The notes: generated by a model not told the origin, from the sequence alone. Positions 9,907-17,597 are shown, counted from the first letter of the stretch. The stretch: DNA of 64,000 bases from an uncultured Parabacteroides sp. (GCA_949298575.1 CASFXH010000002.1:1-64000); one strand, 5' to 3'. Program-made: numbers and translations.

Positions 9907-10827
9907 ATGCTAAACTATAAACGAATAATTCCGTCCCGGCAAGTTAGGATATTTATATTGTATATATTATCTTGGATTCCTGACACTTGGATGGTACGTC
10001 TGCAATACAAAATCCACACTGGGCGTACTTTGAATTTGAAACATCCCGAACGATTCACCGAGAAACTCCAACACTATAAGTGTTTCTTTCGTAACCCAAT
10101 ATTGGCTCAAATAGTAGACAAGGCTTCATTAAGAAGTTATTTAGAAGCAAATGGATTGGGAGAATATAGTGTTCCACTTATCGGTGTCTATGATTCTTTG
10201 GCGGAAATAGATCCAAATCTTTTGCCCAGCCAATTTGTTCTGAAAACAAGTAGTGGCGGAGGAAGTACGGAAGTATATGTTTGTAGGCATTTCAACAACG
10301 TTGCTTGGGATGAGATTAATAGGAGATTCAGTCACCTTCCTAAGAAGTTGGGGAAATCTCCCGGACGTGAATGGGCTTATTATGGTATAGATAAGCCGCG
10401 TCTTGTTTTGGAAGAATTGCTTTATGATCCTTGTCATCCGAAAGCAGATTTGATGGACTATAAATTCTTTTGTTTTGGTGGAATTCCTCGTTTTTGCCAG
10501 GTGATAACCAACAGGTCCGTCAATGAGCATATAGATTTTTATGATGTGAATTGGCATAGATTAAAAGGTTTCATAGGTCTCAATACTAAAGCTACTAATT
10601 CTCCCATAGAGTTGTCTCGTCCTATGCATTACGAGGAAATGTTGAATTTGGCAACCAAGCTTTCTCGTCCGTTTCCTTTTGTTCGGGTAGATTTATATAA
10701 TATTGCTGGCAAAATTTATGTAGGGGAGTTGACATTTTATCCGGCAAGTGGTTACGGAAGTTTTATCCCTGATTCATTTGATTTTGAATTAGGTCGATTG
10801 TTCGACATAAACTATGCAACAGTGTAA
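9907..10827 (+). CDS. TupA-like ATP-grasp protein
   Basis: A 306-residue protein matching by eye the TupA-type ATP-grasp family of polysaccharide loci. An N-terminal region with HPERFTEKLQHYKCFFRNP precedes the ATP-grasp core: KTSSGGGSTEVYVCR as the glycine-rich loop, LVLEELL, DYKFFCFGGIPRFCQV, and the metal-binding end FVRVDLYNIAGKIYVGELTFY. TupA joins amino-acid or polyglutamate groups to teichuronopeptide, so a carboxylate-amine ligation decorating a uronic acid such as the predicted GalA is a reasonable guess. The 186-base gap upstream is AT-rich and shows no clear feature. Confidence 0.72.
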   Translation: MLNYKRIIPSRQVRIFILYILSWIPDTWMVRLQYKIHTGRTLNLKHPERFTEKLQHYKCFFRNPILAQIVDKASLRSYLEANGLGEYSVPLIGVYDSLAEIDPNLLPSQFVLKTSSGGGSTEVYVCRHFNNVAWDEINRRFSHLPKKLGKSPGREWAYYGIDKPRLVLEELLYDPCHPKADLMDYKFFCFGGIPRFCQVITNRSVNEHIDFYDVNWHRLKGFIGLNTKATNSPIELSRPMHYEEMLNLATKLSRPFPFVRVDLYNIAGKIYVGELTFYPASGYGSFIPDSFDFELGRLFDINYATV

Positions 10828-10843
10828 ATGATTGAAATGCGAT

Positions 10844-11803
10844 ATGGAAACCTATTCAAATTTAGCAGAAAAGCGAAACCATTTTGTAAGTTCCGTTGAG
10901 ATAAACACCCCTCAAGAATTTAATTTGCGATTCAAGGATTTGCAGGATTTGGCGGCGAACACCAAGCTCCATGCCGTGTTCCGCGGTGTGCCCGAAGCCA
11001 AATACAAGCTTTACACCTCGTTGCAGCGCGAGTTGTTCAATCTGAACCTGAATGAGGCAGGATTGGGAAAGAAAATGACCATTCAGCTGCTGGCCAATGC
11101 CAAGGAACCATCCCGCAAGTGGGCGAACTACTTCAAGTCGATGGGCGTGGTGGAGAATGACTGGTTGTATTTGGCCTTGCTGCAACATTATGGGGCACCA
11201 TCTCCACTCTTGGACTTTTCCAAGAATCCCAAGGTGGCTCTCTACTTTATGTGCAAGGGATTGCAATCTCGGCATAGTACGGAAGAGATAGACCACTATG
11301 CATCGTTGGTGTATTACAAGAACGTGGAGGTCTGCAAGGACGTGGCTCATTCACTGAAAAAGACGGCGGAAGAGGTGTATAAAGGGAAAGTCCCCAAACC
11401 TTCCACAAGAGATGGAATCCAGGCACTCATCAAGGATGATTTGTCTTTTGAGAACGTCATGCGTGATCAAGATATTGAAATCATTACAGCGTACAGGGGC
11501 ATTACTCATGTCACTATTAACCGGAAAACCGTATTTACCTTGCCTGTCACCAACATGAACATGGTCAGCCAGGAAGGAGAGTTTGTCTGCAATGTGTCCG
11601 ATGACAAACCTATGGAGGATTTGTTTCAAAAAGACGGCAGACGCTACCTGTATTGCCTGAACATCCATAAATCGCTGTATAACTATATTGTCAGCAACCA
11701 CTTCAAGGGTTCCTTGGAACTACAGAGCCGGGAGTTTTTCCCTTCGGACCGGGAATTGGCCGCCGATGTGCGGATGAAGACGCTGGAACAACTTTGGAAA
11801 TGA
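10844..11803 (+). CDS. FRG-domain protein
   Basis: A 319-residue soluble protein from the ATG at 10844; an in-frame TTG at 10832 is a weaker alternative. AVFRGVPEAKYKLYTSLQRE (residues 44-63) supplies the F-R-G signature, and LLQHYGAPSPLLDFSKNPK (112-130) corresponds to the QHxGxPTxLLDWT motif of FRG domains. These domains have no settled activity and are frequent in defence and toxin contexts. Its base composition is clearly less AT-rich than the wzx-to-TupA block, and nothing ties it to sugar chemistry, so it is probably a passenger in the capsule locus. Confidence 0.75.
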   Translation: METYSNLAEKRNHFVSSVEINTPQEFNLRFKDLQDLAANTKLHAVFRGVPEAKYKLYTSLQRELFNLNLNEAGLGKKMTIQLLANAKEPSRKWANYFKSMGVVENDWLYLALLQHYGAPSPLLDFSKNPKVALYFMCKGLQSRHSTEEIDHYASLVYYKNVEVCKDVAHSLKKTAEEVYKGKVPKPSTRDGIQALIKDDLSFENVMRDQDIEIITAYRGITHVTINRKTVFTLPVTNMNMVSQEGEFVCNVSDDKPMEDLFQKDGRRYLYCLNIHKSLYNYIVSNHFKGSLELQSREFFPSDRELAADVRMKTLEQLWK

Positions 11804-11819
11804 TAATCCAGAACTCGTT

Positions 11820-12950
11820 ATGAACAAGAAACTATTTATAGTCGTAAACGTCGACTGGTTCTTCCTGTCGCACCGTAAGGAAATAGCTTTGGCGGCACAA
11901 AAGGCGGGTTGGCATGTTACCATCGTTACCGCCGATACCGGGAAGCTGAAGGACATTGCGACACTGGGCTTGCGAACCATCAACTTGCCGATGAGCCGTT
12001 CCGGGATGAACATCTTTCAGGAATTGAAAACATTGCGTTTCCTGTGGAAGTTGTATCGGCAGGAGAGGCCGGACGTGGTGCATCACGTGGGGATGAAAAC
12101 CATCTTGTGGGGAACGTTGGCCTCCCGATTTGCCTGGGTGCACGGTGTGGTGAACGCCATCAGCGGATTGGGCGGATTCTTTGCGGAGGACAACCGGGGC
12201 GTGCTGGCCAGGCTGATGCCCAAGGTCCTGCGCTTCGCCCATCATCGGAAGAATTTACTTTGCATCTTTCAAAACGATGATGACAAGGGTTTGTATATCA
12301 AGCACGGCATTATCCGGGCGGAACAGGCCCGTTTCATCAAGGGTTCCGGGGTGGACCTAAGCAATTTCCGTTATACGCCGGAGCCGGAAGAAGGGAAGCT
12401 GAGGGTGGGGCTTATCGCACGGATGATCGTGGAAAAGGGTATCTTCATTTTGACGAAGGCGGCAGAAAAGTTACGTCCTAAGTACGGGGAGACGGTGGAG
12501 TTTCAATTGATAGGAGGTTTGGATGACCATCCGGGTGCCATCACGGAAGCACAGTTACAGGAGGCTTGCGACGGGGAGTATATCCGTTGGCTGGGGTATC
12601 GGACGGATGTGAAAGCACTGTTGATGCAATGTCATATCGTGGCTTTTCCTTCTTATTATATGGAAGGCCTGCCGAAGTCGCTGATAGAGGCGGATGCCAT
12701 AGGCCGTCCGGTCATCACTTGTAATTCCGTGGGATGCAAGGAGACGGTGATAGACGGTTATAATGGTTTCCTGATTCCGACCAAAGACGTGGATGCTTTG
12801 GCGGAAAAGTTGGATTTACTACTCTCGGACAAGGCGTTGCGGCAACGGATGGGAAGAAACTCCCGGGCATACGCCGAGAAGTATTTCTCCATAGATAGTG
12901 TGGTAGAGAAGCATCTGGAGATTTATGAGGAACTGATAGCTGGTAAGTGA
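11820..12950 (+). CDS. Glycosyltransferase family 4 (GT-B)
   Basis: A 376-residue GT-B enzyme. The N-terminal acceptor domain includes DWFFLSHRKEIALAAQKAGW and VVHHVGMKTILWGTLASR. The C-terminal donor domain has GLIARMIVEKGIFILTKA and the EX7E-type stretch FPSYYMEGLPKSLIEADAIG followed by PVITCNSVGCKETV. It is of the kind that adds the second sugar to the undecaprenyl-diphosphate-linked primer in Bacteroides capsules, consistent with lying close to the initiating transferase gene. Donor unknown. Confidence 0.88.
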   Translation: MNKKLFIVVNVDWFFLSHRKEIALAAQKAGWHVTIVTADTGKLKDIATLGLRTINLPMSRSGMNIFQELKTLRFLWKLYRQERPDVVHHVGMKTILWGTLASRFAWVHGVVNAISGLGGFFAEDNRGVLARLMPKVLRFAHHRKNLLCIFQNDDDKGLYIKHGIIRAEQARFIKGSGVDLSNFRYTPEPEEGKLRVGLIARMIVEKGIFILTKAAEKLRPKYGETVEFQLIGGLDDHPGAITEAQLQEACDGEYIRWLGYRTDVKALLMQCHIVAFPSYYMEGLPKSLIEADAIGRPVITCNSVGCKETVIDGYNGFLIPTKDVDALAEKLDLLLSDKALRQRMGRNSRAYAEKYFSIDSVVEKHLEIYEELIAGK

Positions 12951-13002
12951 ACGGAAAACTTAATGAGGTGCAAAGATGTAGAGACACGATGAATTATTTA
13001 TT

Positions 13003-13231
13003 ATGAACATAATCCCAACCCCTCTCAACGGTGTGGTCATCATCGAACCCCGCATTTTCGAAAACTCCAGAGGTTATTTCTTCGAGTCCTTCAACCAGAA
13101 TGAATTTGACGAAAAGTGTGCAAGGCTGGCGGATACCGACAGATAAGGTGATACTGAGCGAGAAGGACCGGAGGAACCCGCGGCTGAGGGAGGTGGACTG
13201 GGTGTACGAGATTGAGGATATAAGAACATAG
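13003..13231 (+). pseudogene. rfbC: Remnant of dTDP-4-dehydrorhamnose 3,5-epimerase
   Basis: The first 38 codons read MNIIPTPLNGVVIIEPRIFE then NSRGYFFESFNQNEF, a typical RfbC/RmlC N-terminus. The sequence then jumps to another frame that encodes the RfbC C-terminus, IPTDKVILSEKDRRNPRL, ending at 13231. About 110 central codons including the catalytic core are missing, and the join is out of frame, so the first frame stops at 13146. No enzyme can be made. It shows that an ancestral version of the locus used dTDP-L-rhamnose or that recombination passed through an rfbC copy here. Confidence 0.8.
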
Positions 13232-13276
13232 AAACAGAAAGCCTTAAAAGCGCTAAATCGTTTTTTAGAGACTTGG

Positions 13277-13307
13277 ATTGTTTTTCTAAGAGATTTGTTT
13301 ATATTTG
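13277..13307 (+). promoter_or_regulatory. Bacteroidota-type promoter for the DUF3791/DUF3990 genes
   Basis: A TATATTTG -7 element at 13300-13307 fits the TAnnTTTG consensus exactly. ATTG at 13277-13280 lies 19 bases upstream in the -33 position. The start codon at 13326 follows about 18 bases later, so the leader would be short. Confidence 0.6.
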
Positions 13308-13325
13308 CACGTGAAGGATAAAGCG

Positions 13326-13598
13326 ATGGAACAATTACGCAAAATGACTGATGAGCAGTCGCGCATGATATTTGCCGCTTCGTGCATCGAGGCAGCCGCA
13401 CGCAAGGAGAATGTTCCGGCGACGGAGATGTATGCCCGGATGTCCCGCGTGGGGATGATACATCATTATATTCTTCCTTATTATGATGTGTTGCATACGC
13501 AGAGTCGGCGGTATGTGACAGATACGTTGCTGGAAACTTTGCATAATTGGGAAACAGCAGGAATCTCTATGGCGGATGCGGAAGGAGGTAAGGTATAA
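13326..13598 (+). CDS. DUF3791-like small protein
   Basis: A 90-residue protein, MEQLRKMTDEQSRMIFAASC..., starting at the ATG rather than the TTG seven codons upstream, since the promoter -7 box covers that TTG. The residues IEAAARKENVPATEMYARM and YYDVLHTQSRRYVTDTLLE match the DUF3791 pattern by eye. It overlaps the next start codon by one base and has its own promoter. In Bacteroidota such proteins occur beside DUF3990 genes, which suggests an antitoxin-like or immunity role; this is inferred from context. Confidence 0.65.
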   Translation: MEQLRKMTDEQSRMIFAASCIEAAARKENVPATEMYARMSRVGMIHHYILPYYDVLHTQSRRYVTDTLLETLHNWETAGISMADAEGGKV

Positions 13599-14116
13599 TG
13601 TGGGTGTATCACGGTGCGGCTTGTGTGGTTCAAAAACCTATTGTCGGGTATGGACGGCCAGATTTGGATTTTGGACAGGGGTTCTATGTGACAGCTTTGC
13701 GTGAACAGGCTGAAAAGTGGGCAAGGGCTGTTGCTGTGCGTGTGCCGCAGGCGGATGCCATACTCAATGTCTATGAATTGGATTTGGATGATATATACGG
13801 TCATTTTCATTGCCTGAAATTTGAGGCTTATGATTGTGCTTGGCTGGATTTCATTGTGCAAAGCCGTTCTGGAAATAAGCCATGGGTAGATTATGATTTC
13901 ATAGAGGGGGGAGTGGCCAATGACCGGGTCATTGATACGGTAGAAAGCTACATGGCAGGTCTGATGCCTGCCGATTTCGCTTTGGCTCAATTGGCACAGC
14001 ATCAGCCCAATCACCAGATGTGCCTGCTTAATCAACGTCTTGTGGATGAATGCCTTCATTTCAAAGAGAGTATTATTGTACCTCGATTGAAACAGAAAGG
14101 AGGTAGGCCATGCTGA
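13598..14116 (+). CDS. DUF3990-like protein, possible ADP-ribosyltransferase-fold toxin
   Basis: A 172-residue protein beginning MWVYHGAACVVQKP. YHG at residues 4-6, followed by the LDFGQGFYVTALREQAEKWA segment (23-42), resembles the strand-helix core of small ADP-ribosyltransferase-like families and the DUF3990 family. It is coupled to DUF3791-like genes on both sides, by one base upstream and seven bases downstream. The most likely role is the effector of a toxin-antitoxin-like unit. The enzymatic assignment is inference; only the fold-like motif and the arrangement are visible. Confidence 0.62.
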   Translation: MWVYHGAACVVQKPIVGYGRPDLDFGQGFYVTALREQAEKWARAVAVRVPQADAILNVYELDLDDIYGHFHCLKFEAYDCAWLDFIVQSRSGNKPWVDYDFIEGGVANDRVIDTVESYMAGLMPADFALAQLAQHQPNHQMCLLNQRLVDECLHFKESIIVPRLKQKGGRPC

Positions 14117-14319
14117 GTGATCTTCTTTTGTGGAACAAAATAGGGCGCATCATTGTGTTGTTGGCAGAACGGATAGGCGTTTCTTCTGACCGGGCATTGG
14201 ATGTGTTTTATTCTTCGCGAACTTGTGAGCGACTGCATGATCCCAATACGGCTCTTTATCTGATGGGAGACCGATACATCGTGGAGGATGTGATACGGGA
14301 ACTGCAAGAAAAATCTTGA
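14110..14319 (+). CDS. Second DUF3791-like small protein
   Basis: A 69-residue protein (LLLWNKIGRIIVLLAERIG, then VFYSSRTCERLHDPNTALYL) overlapping the DUF3990-like gene by seven bases. It shares the short helical layout and the position of a DUF3791 family member. The trio small-large-small is transcribed as one unit and is followed 17 bases later by the capsule epimerase gene, so the toxin-antitoxin-like unit sits in the capsule transcript. Confidence in family assignment is moderate. Confidence 0.58.
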   Translation: MLSDLLLWNKIGRIIVLLAERIGVSSDRALDVFYSSRTCERLHDPNTALYLMGDRYIVEDVIRELQEKS

Positions 14320-14336
14320 GAACCAATTAATTTCCA

Positions 14337-15293
14337 ATGAACATACTGATAACGGGAATCCACGGTTTCGTGGGTTCCAATTTTGTCGTGTCCTTGCGGA
14401 GGGAGTATACCTTGTATGGACTGGACATTGTCGCGCCCGAGAAGGAGGGCGTAGTGAGGACTTACTCGTGGGAGGACCTGGAGCGGCGCGGGTTGCCGAA
14501 GGTGGATGCCATCATTCACTTGGCGGGAAAGGCGCACGACACGACGAACCAATCGGCGGCGCAGGTGTATTTCGACATCAACACGGGACTGACGAAGAAG
14601 GTGTTCGACTACTTCCTGGAGTCGGACGCGCGGAAGTTCATTTTTTTCAGCTCGGTGAAGGCGGCGGCGGACAGCGTGCCGGGCGAGGAACTGACGGAGG
14701 ACATCGTGCCCGCTCCCGTGGGGCCTTACGGGGAGAGCAAGATCGCGGCGGAGAACTACATTCTTGAGAATGAAGAATTAAGAATGAGAAATGAAGAATT
14801 TTGGGAGAAGCGGGTGTACATTTTGCGGCCTTGCATGATTCATGGGCCGGGGAACAAGGGGAACCTGAATTTGCTGTACGGAGTGGTGCGGCGGGGAATT
14901 CCTTGGCCGCTGGGAGCTTTCGAGAACCGGCGTTCGTTCACGTCCATAGACAACCTGAGCTATGTGATAGGCGGGTTGCTGGCAAAGGATATTCCCAGCG
15001 GCATTTACAACATGGGGGACGACGAGGCGTTGTCTACCAACGAGCTGATAGCCCTGATGTGCGAGGTGCTGGGCCGCAAGCCGCATATCTGGAGGCTGAA
15101 CAAGGGGCTGATGGAGGCGTGTGCGGCAGTTGGCACGTGGCTGCACTTGCCGCTGAACAAGGAACGCCTGCGCAAGCTGACGGAGAACTACGTGGTGAGC
15201 AACGCGAAATTGAAGCGTGCGTTGGGCATTGAGCGTATGCCGGTCCGTGCGGCGGACGGAGTGAGGAAGACGATACGGAGCTTTGGTAAATGA
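14337..15293 (+). CDS. NAD-dependent epimerase/dehydratase of the capsule locus
   Basis: A 318-residue SDR protein with GIHGFVGSNF at residues 6-15, the active-site Tyr/Lys in VGPYGESKIAAENYI, and VYILRPCMIHGPGNKGNLNL. It is of the WbpV/WcaG kind that typically precedes the initiating phosphoglycosyltransferase at the end of Bacteroides capsule operons and acts on UDP-linked HexNAc (a 4-epimerase or 4-keto-reductase making a FucNAc/QuiNAc-type donor). Just after the active-site helix there is an unusual in-frame ENEELRMRNEEF stretch that is encoded by a dispersed repeat (14768-14800). Confidence 0.8.
   Translation: MNILITGIHGFVGSNFVVSLRREYTLYGLDIVAPEKEGVVRTYSWEDLERRGLPKVDAIIHLAGKAHDTTNQSAAQVYFDINTGLTKKVFDYFLESDARKFIFFSSVKAAADSVPGEELTEDIVPAPVGPYGESKIAAENYILENEELRMRNEEFWEKRVYILRPCMIHGPGNKGNLNLLYGVVRRGIPWPLGAFENRRSFTSIDNLSYVIGGLLAKDIPSGIYNMGDDEALSTNELIALMCEVLGRKPHIWRLNKGLMEACAAVGTWLHLPLNKERLRKLTENYVVSNAKLKRALGIERMPVRAADGVRKTIRSFGK
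14768..14800 (+). repeat. Dispersed GAATGAAGAATT repeat inside a coding region
   Basis: Thirty-three bases built from AATGAAGAATT-like words lie inside the epimerase gene and encode ENEELRMRNEE. The same words occur in non-coding DNA at 2051-2120 and 15299-15315, with the same AAGAATGA extension. The local AT-rich, GA-biased composition contrasts sharply with the GC-rich gene around it, which supports insertion of a repeat that stayed in frame. Confidence 0.65.
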
Positions 15294-15298
15294 ATTAA

Positions 15299-15315
15299 AT
15301 GAAGAATGAAGAATT
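15299..15315 (+). repeat. Further copy of the AATGAAGAATT repeat
   Basis: ATGAAGAATGAAGAATT lies in the 52-base gap between the epimerase and the phosphoglycosyltransferase, followed by the small dyad GCGCTTCGCGC. It belongs to the same dispersed family as 2051-2120 and 14768-14800. Confidence 0.6.
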
Positions 15316-15345
15316 GCGCTTCGCGCTAAATTCCTATATATACCT

Positions 15346-16335
15346 ATGTACTACCTCTTGATTCTGGTTCTGCTATTCCTAGCGGAACTTTTTTATTTTC
15401 GCTTGGCGGACCGTCTGAACATCATCGACCGGCCGAACGAGCGGAGTAGCCACACGCACGTCACGCTGCGGGGCGGCGGTATTATTTTCTATTTCGGGGC
15501 ATTGGCCTATTTCGTGGCGAGCGGGTTTGAGTATCCGTGGTTCATGGGGGCGTTGACGCTGGTGGCTTTCATCAGCTTCGTGGATGATGTCAGGTCCGTG
15601 AAGCAGGGGGCGCGCTTGCTGTTCCACTTCATGGCGATGGCGTTGATGTTCTGGCAATGGGACTTGTTGTCGTTGGGGTGGGGGTGGCTCATTCTTGCGC
15701 TGGTGGTCTGCACGGGCATCATCAACGCGTATAACTTCATGGACGGCATTAACGGCATCACGGGCGGGTACTCGCTGGTGGTGCTGGCGGCGTTGGCGTA
15801 TGTCAACGCGCGTGTGGTGCCGTTCGTGGAGGCGGACCTGATTTATACGGTGACGCTGGCGGTGGGCGTGTTCTGCTTCTTCAATTTCCGGAAGAAGGCG
15901 CGCTGTTTCGCGGGCGACGTGGGTTCGGTAGGCATCGCTTTCATCCTGTTGTTCCTGTTGGGGAAACTGGTGATCGCGACGGGCGACCTGAGCTGGATTG
16001 CGCTGCTGGCGGTGTACGGGGTGGACAGCGTGCTGACCATCGTCCATCGGCTGATGCTTCACGAGAATATTGGCCAGCCGCACCGGAAGCACTTGTACCA
16101 GCTGATGGCGAACGAACTGCGGATTCCGCACGTGGTGGTCTCGCTGGTGTATATGGCGGCGCAGGGTGTCGTGGCCGTTGGCTACTTGATCTGCCCTCGT
16201 GAATATGGCTATGTCTACTTGGCGGGCACGCTGATTGTGTTGAGCTTGGTGTATGTGTGGTTTATGAGGAAATACTATCCTTTGCATGAAACATATATTT
16301 CATTAAGCTCAAAAAAACGTCCGCTTGGCGAATAA
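15346..16335 (+). CDS. Undecaprenyl-phosphate HexNAc-1-phosphate transferase (WecA/WbpL-like)
   Basis: A 329-residue polytopic membrane protein of the MraY/WecA family, with about ten helices. SFVDDVRSVKQGAR carries the DD motif at residues 80-81, NAYNFMDGINGITG at 127-140 is the catalytic NxxNxxDG motif, CFAGDVGSVG is the second Asp motif, and IGQPHRKHLYQLM is the His-rich cytoplasmic loop. It initiates repeat-unit synthesis by placing a sugar-1-phosphate on undecaprenyl phosphate. Its position as last gene, next to an SDR epimerase, is the normal end of a Bacteroides-type capsule operon. Confidence 0.88.
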   Translation: MYYLLILVLLFLAELFYFRLADRLNIIDRPNERSSHTHVTLRGGGIIFYFGALAYFVASGFEYPWFMGALTLVAFISFVDDVRSVKQGARLLFHFMAMALMFWQWDLLSLGWGWLILALVVCTGIINAYNFMDGINGITGGYSLVVLAALAYVNARVVPFVEADLIYTVTLAVGVFCFFNFRKKARCFAGDVGSVGIAFILLFLLGKLVIATGDLSWIALLAVYGVDSVLTIVHRLMLHENIGQPHRKHLYQLMANELRIPHVVVSLVYMAAQGVVAVGYLICPREYGYVYLAGTLIVLSLVYVWFMRKYYPLHETYISLSSKKRPLGE

Positions 16336-16341
16336 TTTTGT

Positions 16342-16349
16342 TACATTTG
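16342..16349 (+). promoter_or_regulatory. -7 promoter element upstream of metF
   Basis: TACATTTG matches TAnnTTTG and lies 22 bases before the metF start, just past the capsule operon's last stop codon. A convincing -33 element at the normal 19-21 base distance is not seen, so metF probably has its own weak or differently activated promoter. Confidence 0.45.
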
Positions 16350-16371
16350 CCGCCAAATAAAAGTACGCATC

Positions 16372-17322
16372 ATGAGAGTCATCGACCTGATTAATAACAG
16401 CCCGGGGACGGCCTTCTCGTTCGAGATCTTGCCGCCGTTGAAGGGGAATAGCATCCAGAAAGTCTATAACGTCATTGATAAGTTGCGGGAGTTTGACCCG
16501 AAATACATCAATATCACCTCGCACCACAGTGAGTTTATTTACAAGGTCATGCCCGACGGCAGTTTCCAAAAGGTGAATATCCGCAAACGGCCGGGCTCGG
16601 TGGCGATCGCCTCGGCCATCCAGAATAAGTATGGTATTCCGGCGGTTCCCCACATCATTTGCAAGGGATTTACGAAAGAGGAGACGGAGTATGCCTTGAT
16701 CGACCTCAACTTCTTGGGCGTAAGCAATCTGCTTCTCCTGCGGGGGGATATCAAGACGCTGGAGGTGGAGCGGACGCCGGAGCTTTATCATGAGCACGCG
16801 ACCGACCTCCAGCAGCAAGTCAACCGCTTCAACCAGGGCTTGGCGCTGGATGGCTCGAAGATTGAGGGCATCGAGACGCCTTTCTCCTATGGCATGGCCT
16901 GCTACCCGGAGAAGCACGAGGAGGCGCCCAACATGGAATCGGACATTTTTTACCTGAAAGAAAAGGTGCGTAACGGGGCCGATTATTTGGTGACGCAGAT
17001 GTTTTTCGACAACGAGAAATATTTCTCGTTCGTGGATCGTTGCCGGAAAGAGGGGATTGAGGTCCCGATTATTCCGGGCATCAAACCGATCGTCTTCCGG
17101 AACCAGCTGACCGTCTTGCCGCGCGTCTTCCGATCGGACATCCCGGAACCCTTCGCCGCCGAGTTGCGGAAGTGCAAGACCGACGACGAGGCCCGCGAGG
17201 TGGGTGTCGAGTGGTGCATCCAGCAATGTAAGGAGCTGATCGCGAAAGGCGTTCCGAGCCTTCATTTTTATACGATGATGGCTTCGGAAAGCGTCCGCCG
17301 GGTGGCGAAGGCGATCTATTGA
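16372..17322 (+). CDS. metF: 5,10-methylenetetrahydrofolate reductase
   Basis: A 316-residue TIM-barrel flavoenzyme that reduces 5,10-methylene-THF to 5-methyl-THF for methionine synthesis. FSFEILPPLKG places the catalytic Glu at residue 18, equivalent to Glu28 of E. coli MetF. ITSHHSEF, LLLRGD and GADYLVTQMFFDNEKY are FAD- and folate-site motifs, and IPIIPGIKPI is the typical end of the barrel. Cytoplasmic. It stands alone between the capsule operon and the secA region. Confidence 0.92.
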   Translation: MRVIDLINNSPGTAFSFEILPPLKGNSIQKVYNVIDKLREFDPKYINITSHHSEFIYKVMPDGSFQKVNIRKRPGSVAIASAIQNKYGIPAVPHIICKGFTKEETEYALIDLNFLGVSNLLLLRGDIKTLEVERTPELYHEHATDLQQQVNRFNQGLALDGSKIEGIETPFSYGMACYPEKHEEAPNMESDIFYLKEKVRNGADYLVTQMFFDNEKYFSFVDRCRKEGIEVPIIPGIKPIVFRNQLTVLPRVFRSDIPEPFAAELRKCKTDDEAREVGVEWCIQQCKELIAKGVPSLHFYTMMASESVRRVAKAIY

Positions 17323-17396
17323 TGGATTTCGGGGATGGAAACATGAATTTTCGCTGATTCTTTCCTCATCTCTCTTTTTCTTCTCTTATAGATCCG

Positions 17397-17404
17397 TACC
17401 TTTG
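17397..17404 (+). promoter_or_regulatory. -7 promoter element before the 31-codon ORF
   Basis: TACCTTTG matches TAnnTTTG exactly and lies 27 bases before the ATG of the small ORF at 17432. It points the same way as that ORF and the terminator at 17546, defining a transcription unit of roughly 190 bases. Confidence 0.55.
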
Positions 17405-17431
17405 GTGTCGGATTGAAAGAAAAACAACAAG

Positions 17432-17527
17432 ATGAGCACAAATAAAATCGACAACACATTTACTTCTTTTACCACGTTGGGTTTGGTGAAAGAGGATAAT
17501 TTCTTGGCAAGCAAGCATAATCTATAA
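17432..17527 (+). CDS. Small protein, 31 residues, unknown
   Basis: MSTNKIDNTFTSFTTLGLV... ending in EDNFLASKHNL. The ATG follows an AACAACAAG stretch, a TAnnTTTG box sits upstream and a strong intrinsic terminator follows 18 bases after the stop, so the reading frame fills a complete mini-transcript. There is no signal peptide or membrane helix; the peptide is polar with a central hydrophobic FTTLGLV. I do not recognise a family. It could be a small regulatory protein or the coding part of a small RNA. Confidence 0.45.
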   Translation: MSTNKIDNTFTSFTTLGLVKEDNFLASKHNL

Positions 17528-17545
17528 TAATATAAAGGTATAAGG

Positions 17546-17597
17546 AGAAGCCCGGGCGGGGAGTGGTAAGCTCTCTGGCCGGGCTTCTTGTTTTCTT
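17546..17597 (+). terminator. Intrinsic terminator
   Basis: A perfect 10-bp stem, AGAAGCCCGG (17546-17555) with CCGGGCTTCT (17579-17588), is followed by TGTTTTCTT. It ends the small-ORF transcript and probably any metF read-through. Confidence 0.75.
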
